DNA of 64,000 bases from G963675935 sp963675935 (GTDB lineage: Bacteria; Planctomycetota; Planctomycetia; Pirellulales; Thermoguttaceae). The stretch covers positions 434,001 through 498,000 of the forward strand of contig CAXXPV010000008.1 in NCBI GenBank assembly GCA_963675935.2, in the 5' to 3' direction. The translations under genes and the position numbers were made by a program. This document shows positions 28,037-36,706 of this stretch, in pieces. Position 1 is the stretch's first letter. The number at the start of each line of letters is the position of its first letter. The notes beneath the pieces were generated by a model. It searched no databases. It had not been told where the DNA came from and saw only the letters and a list, made by a program, of their open reading frames with translations.

Positions 28037-30676
28037 ATGTCCAAGTTCTTGGGTTCGCCTCACGCTTCGCGGCGCTCCGCCGTGGCAAACTCCGATGGCC
28101 GCGCTTTGCGCATGGAACATCTCGAACCGCGATTGGTGCTCAGTGCCGGGGTTGCCTCGCAGAAAGCCGCTGCGGCCACGGTCGGCACGGCCGTTGTCTT
28201 GGACGCCGCGGCCGACGCCTACGTCAGCTCGAACACTCCACTGACCAATTACGGCCAGTCGGCCAACCTGTTGGTCCAAAGCAGCGTCAATCGGAACACC
28301 TGCACCAGCGTGTCGTATCTCAAGTTCGATTTGTCCAGTGTCGGAGGCACGGCGAGCAAGGCCGTCTTGAACCTGACTTCCCTGGCGAAATCGTCCGCTT
28401 CATCAGTCACCATCACCATCCAATTGCTGAGAGACTCGGCCGACGCCTGGGTCGAGGGAACCGGCGGCACGAGCCGTGGTTCGTCGAACGGCATCACGTG
28501 GTCGAACGCCGTCAACGGCTACGGGCAAACCCTCACCCTCACGCTCTCCGCCGCGCAATTGAAAAACACGAACTCGTTGGCTATCGATGTCACCAGATTG
28601 ATTAGCCAGTCGTTCAATACGAACGGCGTCGCCAGTTTCGTGATTAAGGCGGTTTCGACTTTCGGTCGCGGCCCGGTCCAGGCGACCTCAATGACGTTCG
28701 CTTCGAGCGAAAACGCCACGGTCGCCTATCGCCCCACGCTGACCGTGACGACCAGCACGACCAATCCGGCCCCGACCGTGGCCGCGGCGCCGAGCATTAC
28801 GAGCCAAACCGACACGACCGTTTCGCTTTCGACGCTTGGCGCCGACTCGGTTGACGGCGAAACGAGCCTTACCTACACATGGTCCGTCACGTCGTCGCCG
28901 ACGGGCGCCGACTCGCCCACGTTCAGCAGCAACGGCACGAACGCCTCGAAGGACACCACGGTGACGTTCGGCACGGCGGGAACCTACACGTTCACCGTCA
29001 AAATCACCGATCCGACCGACGGGCTTTCGGTCACAAGCACAATCACGGTGACGGTTGCCCAAACGCTTTCGAGCATTTCGCTTAGCCCGGCCACGGTTAC
29101 GGTTGCCCTCGGTGGAACGCAGACGTTCACCGTCTCGGGCGCCGATCAATTCGGCGATTCAATGACGGTTGCTTCGGGCAGCGTCCAATGGGCGGCCAGC
29201 GCCGGAGAGTTCAGCAGCGGCACAACGACGAACACCGTCACTTACGTTGCGCCCAGTTCAGCGACCTCGGCCACAATCACCGCGACGTGCGGCGCGTTCT
29301 CAGCCACCGCGGTCGTGTCGGTCGTCAAATCGAACTTCTTGGAATTGCTCGACGCGACCTTGGCCAGCCTCACGCAAAACCTTTATGCCGACGGCTCGAT
29401 CAGCCGGGCCGACATGATTGCGATTTTCACAACGGTCGCTCAGGAGAGCGACGGCACGGTGGATTCGACCGACTTGAGCGATCTCAAGACGATTTTGAAA
29501 AATTCCACGACGCTGTGCATGGCCAACTACGTGCTGGTTCTGGCCAAAGACGTGGTCAACGGCAGCACGGCCAACGCCACATATTTGGGCACAACCCTGG
29601 GCAATTTGGCCGTCGGCAGCACGAACGCACAGCTCACCAAACTGGTCAATAAGTGGTTCTACGGCACGGACCTGCCCACGACCAGTTACAGCTACGACAC
29701 GACGACGGCCGGCACGCTGTTCAGCAGCAGCGGGGCATCGTACACCGACGAGCAGCAGGGCAACCTGGGCGATTGCTACTTGCTGTCCGCGTTAGGCTCG
29801 ATCGCCGACAGTTCGGCGACCGCCATCTCGAACATGTTCATCAACAACGGCGATGGCACATGGACCGTGCGGTTCTACTACAACGGCACGGCCGACTACG
29901 TCACGGTAAACAGCCAATTGCCGGTCGATTCGAGTGGCAATTTGATTTACCAGGGCTATGGCAACAGTTCGGCCAGTTCGAGCAACGTGCTTTGGCTCGC
30001 GCTGTTGGAAAAAGCCTATGCCCAGTGGAACGAAACCGGCAAGACCGGCCGCGACACGGCGGCGAACACCTACGCCAGCATCGAGGGCGGCTGGATGTCG
30101 GACGTTTACGCCCAGACGCTTGGCTATTCCGCCACGGACTATTACACAAGCTCGTCGAGCGCCAAGCAGGCGTTGATTAGCGCCGTCACCAGTGGCAAGG
30201 CCGTGACGATCGGCACGGTCACCAATCCCGCCTCGGGCACGGGCCTCTACGGCAATCACGCCTACAACGTGCTCTCCTACAACAGTTCGACCGGCAAGTT
30301 CACGCTTTACAATCCGTGGGGCAGCAATCAGCCGAATCAACTCACTTGGGCGCAGTTGCAGAAGAGTTGCGATGCTTTCGCCGTGGCCGACACTTCAGGC
30401 TCGGTAGCCATCAGTTCCAAGGCAAGCGTTTCACGGACCATGCACACTCCTTCTTCGGTCATCTCACCGAGGGTGAACGCGGCCGAGGCATTGACGGCGG
30501 CGAAGTCACACGCCTCGGGCATGGCATTTTCGGCCGGCGAAACCGTGACGTTGCCGGCCATTGCCGAGAAATTATTCTTGGGCGGTGATTCCTCGAACGA
30601 TTCCGACTCCGACGAATTGCCGAGCGATTTCGACGCATGGCTCGCCGGCGTTTCGGTCGGTTCGCGGTTGGCGTAG
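28037..30676 (+). CDS. Exported multidomain calpain-type cysteine protease
   Basis: 879 residues. The N-terminus has RMEHLEPRLVLSAG (about residues 30-43), the planctomycete LEPR signature of exported surface proteins. Next comes a DNRLRE/CBM96-like beta domain (LDAAADAYVSSNTPLTNYG, about 55-235), two Ig/PKD-like domains (about 245-340 and 343-430), a helical region (about 435-550), then a calpain (C2) catalytic domain from about 560 with Cys580 (QQGNLGDCYLLSALGS), His741 (GNHAYNV) and Asn759 (LYNPWG), so all three catalytic residues are present. It probably acts at the cell surface; the LEPR motif and carbohydrate-binding-like domain suggest attachment. GGGAG lies about ten bases before the ATG. 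Confidence 0.92.
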   Translation: MSKFLGSPHASRRSAVANSDGRALRMEHLEPRLVLSAGVASQKAAAATVGTAVVLDAAADAYVSSNTPLTNYGQSANLLVQSSVNRNTCTSVSYLKFDLSSVGGTASKAVLNLTSLAKSSASSVTITIQLLRDSADAWVEGTGGTSRGSSNGITWSNAVNGYGQTLTLTLSAAQLKNTNSLAIDVTRLISQSFNTNGVASFVIKAVSTFGRGPVQATSMTFASSENATVAYRPTLTVTTSTTNPAPTVAAAPSITSQTDTTVSLSTLGADSVDGETSLTYTWSVTSSPTGADSPTFSSNGTNASKDTTVTFGTAGTYTFTVKITDPTDGLSVTSTITVTVAQTLSSISLSPATVTVALGGTQTFTVSGADQFGDSMTVASGSVQWAASAGEFSSGTTTNTVTYVAPSSATSATITATCGAFSATAVVSVVKSNFLELLDATLASLTQNLYADGSISRADMIAIFTTVAQESDGTVDSTDLSDLKTILKNSTTLCMANYVLVLAKDVVNGSTANATYLGTTLGNLAVGSTNAQLTKLVNKWFYGTDLPTTSYSYDTTTAGTLFSSSGASYTDEQQGNLGDCYLLSALGSIADSSATAISNMFINNGDGTWTVRFYYNGTADYVTVNSQLPVDSSGNLIYQGYGNSSASSSNVLWLALLEKAYAQWNETGKTGRDTAANTYASIEGGWMSDVYAQTLGYSATDYYTSSSSAKQALISAVTSGKAVTIGTVTNPASGTGLYGNHAYNVLSYNSSTGKFTLYNPWGSNQPNQLTWAQLQKSCDAFAVADTSGSVAISSKASVSRTMHTPSSVISPRVNAAEALTAAKSHASGMAFSAGETVTLPAIAEKLFLGGDSSNDSDSDELPSDFDAWLAGVSVGSRLA

Positions 30677-30692
30677 CAATATGCCAATATGC

Positions 30693-30764
30693 CAATGTCA
30701 CCTCAATGTCACCTCAATGTCACCTCAATGTCACTGAGCCAATGTTACTGAGCCAATGTCACTG
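30693..30764. repeat. Short tandem repeats CAATGTCACCT
   Basis: CAATGTCACCT is repeated in tandem from 30693 (three full units, then a fourth as CAATGTCACTG), followed by CAATGTTACTGAGC and CAATGTCACTG. It is immediately downstream of the protease gene. No coding potential. Confidence 0.85.
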
Positions 30765-30903
30765 AAAACTGATCGCCCCGCGGTGCCGTGGAGGTTTTGA
30801 TTCCAATCGGCCCATGCGGGGGGTGGCGTTGACAGCGAGGGGCGTTGCCTCTACGATTCTAGAGTATTGCTGCCTTGCCCCGAGATCGAGGACCACTACG
30901 CCT

Positions 30904-31227
30904 ATGCCCCTCTACGAAATCGAAACCGCCAACCACATCATCATCACCTGGGCCGAAGACGATCCGTCGGCCACTGCGGTCGTGCGCGAGAGCTATCCGC
31001 AGGAGCCGCCGATCCGGGTGACTCGTCGCCCGCGAGACACCTGGGTGATCTCGAAGTCGGCCCTGGGCATCAGCGGTACGACCGATCCCTGCTCGACCGC
31101 CCGCGATTGCCTGGCCAAGGCCGCCGGCGACAAGTTGCACGCCATTCGCCTTTACATGCAACAGACCGGCGCCGATCTGGAACGCTCGCGCAAAGCGATC
31201 GAATCGAATATGGTGATGGGCTGGTAG
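30904..31227 (+). CDS. Small conserved hypothetical protein
   Basis: 107 residues from ATG 30904. It starts MPLYEIETANHIIITWAED and contains PIRVTRRPRDTWVISKSALG and a helical C-terminus (AIRLYMQQTGADLERSRKAI). No family recognised. It is convergent with the next gene, nine bases away. Confidence 0.65.
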   Translation: MPLYEIETANHIIITWAEDDPSATAVVRESYPQEPPIRVTRRPRDTWVISKSALGISGTTDPCSTARDCLAKAAGDKLHAIRLYMQQTGADLERSRKAIESNMVMGW

Positions 31228-31235
31228 CGGACCGT

Positions 31236-31709
31236 CTACGCATTCGGCGTGACGGTCGGGCTTGGCGTGGCGCTCAATTGCGAAAGCACTTGAAGCAGTC
31301 CGTTGAGATGGGCCATGCGCGGCCCGTAGCGATCGACGAATTCGTTGAGCATGAATTCGCCTTCCATCAGATTTTCGTAGTTGGCGTTCACGTCGGCGGT
31401 GATCGACTCGATGAACTCCGCTTGAACCTTGCCCAGGGCTTCGGCCGCCGCGCGACAATTGCGGGCCAGATGCGGATTGGCCTGCTTCCACTGCCCCAGT
31501 TCGGTCGCCCGCTGTTTTTGGGCGCCGCAGAGTTGATTGACCAACTCTTCGAGCAACTCGTTCTGCCGATCTTGGGCGGCCAACATCTCACGCAGCAGGC
31601 GTGTCTGCTCGACATCCTGGCGTCCGCCCGTTGAGGCGGCATAGGCGGTGGGCGAAACGTCGATCTGGCTGAAAAGAGGTGGACGCGTTCGCTGCGGCTC
31701 GTTGCTCAT
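31236..31709 (-). CDS. Conserved hypothetical coiled-coil protein
   Basis: 157 residues from ATG 31709 (MSNEPQRTRPP), preceded by AAAGGATTGGTGACT; the frame to 31718 is less likely. A long amphipathic helical stretch (QTRLLREMLAAQDRQNELLE, then LCGAQKQRATELGQWK) suggests a coiled coil. It has features of small planctomycete proteins of unknown role. Transcribed alone. Confidence 0.72.
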   Translation of the reverse strand: MSNEPQRTRPPLFSQIDVSPTAYAASTGGRQDVEQTRLLREMLAAQDRQNELLEELVNQLCGAQKQRATELGQWKQANPHLARNCRAAAEALGKVQAEFIESITADVNANYENLMEGEFMLNEFVDRYGPRMAHLNGLLQVLSQLSATPSPTVTPNA

Positions 31710-31878
31710 AGTCACCAATCCTTTCAGCTTTCAGTATAACCAGAAGCCGGTGGAATTGTCGAGCAACAAGTTGAAAAAATCCAGGCTTCCCCCCGATGGC
31801 GGCACCGCTTCAGCCTCTTTTTCATTAAAGTTTCGCCCCTCGGCAATGTTCGTCCCCCTTCCCGCGGCCCAAGGGAAT

Positions 31879-31950
31879 GTTTAGCCGGCGGGCTCGCCCG
31901 CCGCGTTTTGTCGCGACATCCCACGCGGCGAGCAAGCTCGCCTGCTAAAC
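31879..31950. repeat. TAGCCGGCGGGC inverted repeat with extended right end
   Basis: GTTTAGCCGGCGGGCTCGCC and its complement, ending GCTAAAC at 31950, pair over about 25 bases. The right flank continues CGACATTGCAATACTTTTC and TGATGGTCAATCAAGG, which matches an end motif seen at three other places (53193-53235, 55354-55385, 58930-58965). Related copies: 55396-55468 and 58838-58919. The remainder up to 32155 shows no gene. Confidence 0.82.
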
Positions 31951-32155
31951 GACATTGCAATACTTTTCTGATGGTCAATCAAGGCGGAACTACGAACCGA
32001 CTTTTCCTCCTATGCAAACTTTGCGGAACTGTCCGCTAAAGTCGCCCCCGCTCCGCACCCGATGCGCCTGATGGCAACAGTTGCTGGCATGTTAAAGCTG
32101 ATAGTATGCGCATCATGGGAAAACAACAGGCTGATAGAGAAGATAGGAAGGCAGA

Positions 32156-32734
32156 ATGGACACCACGGATTCCAAAACCAAGCCAACCATAGGATTTTTG
32201 ACCGTCGTCGAACACTCGCAGTATGGATTGTTCGGCGGATACCTGATTCTGAACACGGCGGGGCGCCCACTGGAGTTCCACTGCACCGCGCCGATCAAAC
32301 CCAATCGTGCCCAGGAGATTCTTTATGGCCCCACGTTGGAGTCGTTTCTCTACGGCGAACAGATTGGCCAGACGTTGATCGGGCAGGGCGGGGTTTGTCC
32401 GCGATTTGTATGCACCGACCGGGAGCCGGCGTTGGCGGCGCGTGAATTCGTCGAATCGCCGCTGGTTTTGGTGTTGCCGAATGAATCGGAAGCGGAACCG
32501 GCGGTGCGAGCGGAGCCGGGTCGATTTTTTCGGCTCGACGCGGCCCACCATGAAGGCCCTCGATTGATGACTTTCGAGCATGGGCCGAACCGCTTGGCCC
32601 TGCCCGAGCGAGCCGACAAAGACCGGCGGCTCGTCGCCGAACGATTGTCGGAACTGACCGATTCGTTCGACCTTTCGGAGCCGTTCCAGCGCATCCGCGA
32701 CGCGATCGAGGAAGCCCAGCAGGCGGTGCGATGA
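32156..32734 (+). CDS. Conserved hypothetical partner of the SNF2 helicase
   Basis: 192 residues. It starts MDTTDSKTKPTIGFLTVVEH and contains GLFGGYLILNTAGRPLEFHC. No catalytic motif is recognised. Its TGA overlaps the first codons of the SNF2 helicase gene (32731), so the two are translationally coupled and probably work together. The role is unknown. Confidence 0.8.
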   Translation: MDTTDSKTKPTIGFLTVVEHSQYGLFGGYLILNTAGRPLEFHCTAPIKPNRAQEILYGPTLESFLYGEQIGQTLIGQGGVCPRFVCTDREPALAAREFVESPLVLVLPNESEAEPAVRAEPGRFFRLDAAHHEGPRLMTFEHGPNRLALPERADKDRRLVAERLSELTDSFDLSEPFQRIRDAIEEAQQAVR

Positions 32735-34476
32735 TGATTCACTGGCACGCCCCATCACGGCCGTCCACCACGAGCGTCGATCTCCGGTTCGAGACGGTTG
32801 TGCTGCCGAGTCCTTGGAACAAGCTGCTCGGCGGCGCTGCGTTGGAGAATTGCGCGACGGTCGGGTTGCCCGAGTTTCCGCCAATCCGCGTGGTTTCAAT
32901 ACCGATGGCGCGGCCGGCGGTTCGGGTTCGCAGTTTCTCGTTTCCCGAGTCGCCGATTGCCGCCGCGGAGCCGACGCCGCCATCCACGGAAGCAGCCGAT
33001 CACGTGCCGCCCGCCGCGCCGACGAGCCACACACGCATCAAGCCGCCCGGCGACGTGATTAAACTCGCCGATCGGCTGCAATACGTTTTGCAGCCGCCGC
33101 TCGAATCGCTGATGGCCGAAGATTCGCTGCGTTTTCCGTTCCGTCCGTTCCCGTATCAATTCGAGGGCGTGGCATTTTTGTATCCGCGTCAAGCGGCGAT
33201 TTTGGCCGACGAAATGGGCCTTGGCAAAACCATGCAGGCCATCACCGCCATTCGGATGCTGCTGCATCGCGGCCAGACGCAAAACGTTTTGTTGGTTTGT
33301 CCGAAACCGCTGGTGACGAATTGGCAACGCGAGTTCTCCGTTTGGGCGCCGGAAGTGCCGATCATGGTCGTCGAGGGCGATCACGAGAAACGGCAGTGGC
33401 AGTGGCAACTGCCCGACGTTCCGTTGCGAATCGCCAACTACGAATTGCTCCTGCGCGATCGGGAACTATTGGCCGGCCTGCACTTCGATCTCGTCGTGCT
33501 CGACGAATCGCAGCGGATCAAGAATCGCGACAGCACGACCAGCGAGGTGGTTTGCTCGATCTCGCGCAATCGGAACTGGGCGCTGACGGGCACGCCGGTC
33601 GAAAACAGCGCCGACGACCTGCTGGGCATCTTCGAGTTTCTCGCGCCGGGCTTCCTTTCGCCCGACATGAAACCGCGCAGCATCGGCCGCTCGATCAGCG
33701 ACTACACGCTACGCCGCACGAAGGAACAGGTGCTTAAAGATTTGCCGCCGAAGCTGATTCACGACGAAGCGATCGAGCTTTCGCCCGAACAGCGCGAGAG
33801 CTACCGCATGGCCGAGGACGAGGGCGTTGTGCGATTGAGCGAGATGGGCGAGGGCGCCACGATCCAGCACGTTTTCGAGCTGATTCTGCGGCTGAAGCAG
33901 ATTTGCAACTTCGATCCGTTGACCGGTTGCAGCGCCAAGCTCGAACGGGTCGAGGCCGATCTCGAGGAAATCGCCACGAGCGGCCGGAAGGCCATTGTTT
34001 TCAGCCAGTGGGTCGGCACGCTCAAAACGCTCGCCGAGCGGCTCGAACGGTTCGGCACGCTCGAATATCACGGGAAAATTCCGTCGAATCGGCGCGACGC
34101 GGTGATCGAGCGATTCCGCAACGACCGCGATCGGCACGTGCTGTTGATGAGCTACGGAGCCGGCGGCGTCGGCTTGAACCTCCAGTTCGTCAACTACGTG
34201 TTCCTGTTCGACCGCTGGTGGAACCCGGCGGTCGAAGATCAGGCGATCAACCGGGCGCACCGCATCGGCGTCGACGGCCCGGTGACGGTCACGCGATTCC
34301 TGACGCTCGAAACGATCGAGGAGCGGATCGACCGGGTGTTGCAGGAGAAGCGCGAGTTGTTCGACATGATTTTCTCGGGCGCCGAGGGTCGCAAGAAACT
34401 CGGCTTGACGCAGGAAGAGCTTTTTGGGCTATTCCGTCTGAAATGCCCCGCCGGAACGATCAAGCTGGCGGCGTAA
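32731..34476 (+). CDS. SNF2/SWI2 family DEAD-like helicase
   Basis: 581-residue ATP-dependent translocase. Walker A LADEMGLGKT (residues about 153-162) and motif II VLDESQRIKN (about 255) are present, followed by LTGTPVEN. The helicase C-terminal domain has IVFSQWVGTLKTLAERL, SYGAGGVGLNLQ and DRWWNPAVEDQAINRAHRIG. It has the bacterial RapA/SNF2 layout but with a short N-terminal segment of about 110 residues and no extra DNA-binding domain. The last residues are CPAGTIKLAA. Its final 24 bp are repeated at 35047-35070 beyond the toxin-antitoxin cassette. Coupled to the preceding gene. Confidence 0.94.
   Translation: MMIHWHAPSRPSTTSVDLRFETVVLPSPWNKLLGGAALENCATVGLPEFPPIRVVSIPMARPAVRVRSFSFPESPIAAAEPTPPSTEAADHVPPAAPTSHTRIKPPGDVIKLADRLQYVLQPPLESLMAEDSLRFPFRPFPYQFEGVAFLYPRQAAILADEMGLGKTMQAITAIRMLLHRGQTQNVLLVCPKPLVTNWQREFSVWAPEVPIMVVEGDHEKRQWQWQLPDVPLRIANYELLLRDRELLAGLHFDLVVLDESQRIKNRDSTTSEVVCSISRNRNWALTGTPVENSADDLLGIFEFLAPGFLSPDMKPRSIGRSISDYTLRRTKEQVLKDLPPKLIHDEAIELSPEQRESYRMAEDEGVVRLSEMGEGATIQHVFELILRLKQICNFDPLTGCSAKLERVEADLEEIATSGRKAIVFSQWVGTLKTLAERLERFGTLEYHGKIPSNRRDAVIERFRNDRDRHVLLMSYGAGGVGLNLQFVNYVFLFDRWWNPAVEDQAINRAHRIGVDGPVTVTRFLTLETIEERIDRVLQEKRELFDMIFSGAEGRKKLGLTQEELFGLFRLKCPAGTIKLAA
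34451..34474 (+). repeat. Left copy of a 24-bp direct repeat at the SNF2 3' end
   Basis: CCGGAACGATCAAGCTGGCG (then GCGT) at 34451 recurs as CCGGGACGATCAAGTTGGCG (then GCGT) at 35047-35070, 22 of 24 identical. Both copies encode GTIKLAA followed by a stop codon. The pair encloses the 34558-35037 toxin-antitoxin cassette. Confidence 0.8.
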
Positions 34477-34557
34477 GTCGGCCGGCCGATGGTATGGCGA
34501 TTGACCGCAGTTGGGCCGTGGGGTATGCTTCAAGTATCGAGGAGGTGTTGCCCAATC

Positions 34558-34773
34558 ATGCAAAATGCTACGTCATTTGCCGAAGTTCTGGACGCAGCCG
34601 GCCAGTTGACTCTCCCGGAACAAGAAGAGTTGGTTGACATCCTGCACCGTCGCATGGTCGATCAACGACGCGCGGAAATTGTCGAGGAAGTTCAAGACGC
34701 CGAGCGTGAGTTTGCCTCCGGCGGTTGCCGTCCGGTGAGTCCAAGCGAACTCATGAAAGAAATTCTATCGTGA
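34558..34773 (+). CDS. Antitoxin-like small protein
   Basis: 71 residues from ATG 34558 after GGAGGTG. It starts MQNATSFAEVLDAAGQLTLP and has EQEELVDILHRRMVDQRRAE, the pattern of addiction-module antitoxins paired with RelE/YafQ-type toxins. Its TGA overlaps a GTG that would begin the toxin gene. Likely DNA-binding or toxin-neutralising. Confidence 0.75.
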   Translation: MQNATSFAEVLDAAGQLTLPEQEELVDILHRRMVDQRRAEIVEEVQDAEREFASGGCRPVSPSELMKEILS

Positions 34774-35037
34774 CGCGGACGTTCTTAAAATCGGCCGCGT
34801 TTGTGCGAGCCGCACGGCGAGCCCCATCTGGCCGGTGATATTGAAACCACTCTAACGCTGCTTGCCGCCGATGCGTTGCAACCGCGTCTGAAATCGCACA
34901 AGCTCAAAGGCAGTCTTGATGGCCGCTGGGCATGTAGCGCCGGTTACGATTTGAGAATCATTTTTCGCTTTGTGCAGCACGAAGGCAAAGAGGCGATTCT
35001 TTTGGAGACGGTTGGAACGCACGAGGAAGTCTATTGA
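34770..35037 (+). pseudogene. RelE/YafQ-type toxin, disrupted by frameshift
   Basis: The GTG at 34770 starts TRTFLKSAAFVRAARRA, a typical toxin N-terminus, but that frame ends within about 25 codons. The rest, LAGDIETTLTLLAADALQ and SLDGRWACSAGYDLRIIF (frame of 34801), is a good toxin C-terminus ending GTHEEVY at 35037. The two parts lie in different frames, and a few residues usually found between them are missing, so a short deletion has probably destroyed the gene. A frame from TTG at 34801 could still give a 78-residue fragment. Confidence 0.72.
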
Positions 35038-35046
35038 ATTTCTCGG

Positions 35047-35070
35047 CCGGGACGATCAAGTTGGCGGCGT
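35047..35070 (+). repeat. Right copy of the 24-bp direct repeat
   Basis: CCGGGACGATCAAGTTGGCG (then GCGT); counterpart of 34451-34474. The weaker resemblance extends a further 10-15 bases upstream. See the left copy. Confidence 0.78.
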
Positions 35071-35094
35071 GATTGTTTTCCCCCATTCTTCTGT

Positions 35095-35127
35095 TGTAAA
35101 GCCGCGACCACTGGTCGCGGCTTTACA
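35095..35127. repeat. Hairpin TGTAAAGCCGCGACCA
   Basis: TGTAAAGCCGCGACCAC is followed directly by its complement ending GGTCGCGGCTTTACA. It is a perfect 16-bp stem and may terminate both converging transcripts. Confidence 0.8.
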
Positions 35128-35166
35128 AAAAGACATGTTGGCCATCGGCCGCGTAAGTCGTGGCCG

Positions 35167-35610
35167 CTATTCCTCCTCGACCAGCTTTTTCAACTTCATC
35201 AACGTGGTTTCGCCAACTGGACTGCCGAATCGCTCTATCAGCCAGAAAATCGCGCGGATGAAGATGTTCAGCTTTGGGGCGATGACATTGACCCGCTCAT
35301 CGATGCGAGTCCCGCCCTCGACATCCTGAAGCGAATACGTGAGCTCCGCGGCGATGGAGTCCGATCCGGTCGATAGCACTTGGATCATTGCGCCGGGTCG
35401 AATGTCGATGATTTCGCAACGCATCGGCATCGTCTGCGAGCCCATGCAGAACACGATGGTGTACACCGAACCGATTCGTCCGCTCTGACTGCTGGTTAGT
35501 TCGCTGCTTTCCACTTTAGCGTGAAAAAGGCTCCAAAGATCCGGCGAGCCGACATATTCCCAAACCCGGTCGCTTGGAGCATCGATCACAATGGAGTCTT
35601 GGTGGAGCAT
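35167..35610 (-). CDS. SRPBCC family protein
   Basis: 147 residues of the START/polyketide-cyclase-like SRPBCC fold: an N-terminal strand MLHQDSIVIDAPSDRVWEYV, the family VW-x3-GSPDLWSLF element and a C-terminal helix (TTLMKLKKLVEEE). The fold binds hydrophobic ligands; no catalytic residues can be assigned. It starts 15 bases after the HTH gene on the same strand and may be co-transcribed with it. Confidence 0.85.
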   Translation of the reverse strand: MLHQDSIVIDAPSDRVWEYVGSPDLWSLFHAKVESSELTSSQSGRIGSVYTIVFCMGSQTMPMRCEIIDIRPGAMIQVLSTGSDSIAAELTYSLQDVEGGTRIDERVNVIAPKLNIFIRAIFWLIERFGSPVGETTLMKLKKLVEEE

Positions 35611-35625
35611 CGTTGAATAGCTCGA

Positions 35626-36081
35626 TCAAGTGTCGAACGAAAACGCCGTGGGTGCGACGCAAAAGTAGGACGATAGCCGCCCGATTTGACCTCGAGTCAA
35701 TCGCCGTCGGCCGGCAATCACGGCGGAGATCGTCGTCGCGGCGACGCCGGTGTCGCGCTCCACTTGAACTTGCGTGACGCCCTTGGATTCGATCAAATGC
35801 GAAAGCATTTCGCCATCGCCAACTCGTTGTCGCGGGTATTTCGCCTTTTCGTAATTCTCCACAAGTTCGATCAACACCGAAAGATAGCCCGTCTCGCCGC
35901 GCGACAGCTTGCCATTCTTGGCCTTCTTCTCCAAGAGACTGTTGGCCAGCGCCAAAGCGCGACGATGAACCGCCGCCGATTCGATCGGCCATAGCGGCAA
36001 CTGCCGGATCAGCCCGAGGTAGTCGTCCGGCACGACGACGGCGCCCTGCGCACCACCGCTTGCGACAAGTTTGCCAATCAC
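35626..36081 (-). CDS. HigA-like HTH antitoxin/regulator
   Basis: 151 residues from GTG 36081, preceded by AAGGAG at seven bases; the frame to 36102 lacks support. The N-terminal half (AQGAVVVPDDYLGLIRQLPL, YLSVLIELVENYEKAKYP) and C-terminal HTH (SKGVTQVQVERDTGVAATTI, then SAVIAGRRRLTRGQIGRLSS) match the HigA-type antitoxins that carry an extra N-terminal domain. No toxin gene is adjacent on its own side; HicA/HicB lie upstream in the same direction, 50 bases away. Confidence 0.83.
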   Translation of the reverse strand: MIGKLVASGGAQGAVVVPDDYLGLIRQLPLWPIESAAVHRRALALANSLLEKKAKNGKLSRGETGYLSVLIELVENYEKAKYPRQRVGDGEMLSHLIESKGVTQVQVERDTGVAATTISAVIAGRRRLTRGQIGRLSSYFCVAPTAFSFDT

Positions 36082-36131
36082 ATTTCCACTCCTTTTCCAC
36101 ATCCCCTTACACAGTCGTCGGCGCCATCAGA

Positions 36132-36347
36132 TCACAAGTTCTCCGGTTTTAATCCGGTGTGCTTGGCAATTCGCGACAACATTCTGGGACCGATCTCCTC
36201 CTGGTCGTGAAAGGAGAAGACGAAGTCGGGCCAATCGGGGCGAGCAAGAACGCGATGTGATCCTCCGGTCTGGCGTTTGATGCTCCAACCCGCTCGAAGC
36301 AATGCCGCCAAGAGACGTCTGGCTTTCGTGGTTCGCCATTGCATCAT
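36132..36347 (-). CDS. hicA: HicA family mRNA interferase toxin
   Basis: 71 residues, double-stranded-RNA-binding-like fold. KARRLLAALLRAGWSIKRQTGGSHRV contains the GWS-x3-Q-x-GSH motif with the catalytic His. The ATG overlaps the stop of the HicB gene (ATGATG), so translation is coupled. HicA cleaves mRNA and HicB neutralises it and represses transcription. Confidence 0.9.
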   Translation of the reverse strand: MMQWRTTKARRLLAALLRAGWSIKRQTGGSHRVLARPDWPDFVFSFHDQEEIGPRMLSRIAKHTGLKPENL

Positions 36348-36550
36348 GCGACTACCAGAAAAGCGGATGTCACTTCGGGAATCGTCTCGCCATGATCGAG
36401 CCGGTCGGCAATCACTCGCAACGCCAACGCCTCAACGCGAGTAATCGCCTCATCTCGGGTTTGACCGTAAACCATGGTTCCCGGAAGCTCCGCGATTTCG
36501 GCCAGCCACCGGCCATCGGTTTCTTGTTCGGTCTCAATGGCTAATCTCAT
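36344..36550 (-). CDS. hicB: HicB family antitoxin
   Basis: 68 residues from ATG 36550 (MRLAIETEQETDGRWLAEIA); a longer frame to 36583 is unlikely. The segment ELPGTMVYGQTRDEAITRVE is the HicB core. It lacks a long C-terminal DNA-binding domain, so it is a short HicB. The antitoxin gene precedes the toxin (hicBA order). Confidence 0.88.
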   Translation of the reverse strand: MRLAIETEQETDGRWLAEIAELPGTMVYGQTRDEAITRVEALALRVIADRLDHGETIPEVTSAFLVVA

Positions 36551-36706
36551 GCTCCGCTCCTGATTTCCCGTTTGCAGTCGCATACTCCAACCGAGCTATA
36601 TCTTACGCCCCGCAAAGCAATGTGTCAATTGCGAGTCAATTGCGATTGGGCATTCTGCAATATCGCTTCCATTGGCGAATCGCCCGTGTCGCTCTATGAT
36701 AGATTC

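Noticed and set aside
31879..31950. Rho-independent terminators for most inverted repeats
   Set aside because: The arms are long and shared between unrelated places and are not followed by T-runs; only the hairpin after tRNA-Val has the full terminator pattern.
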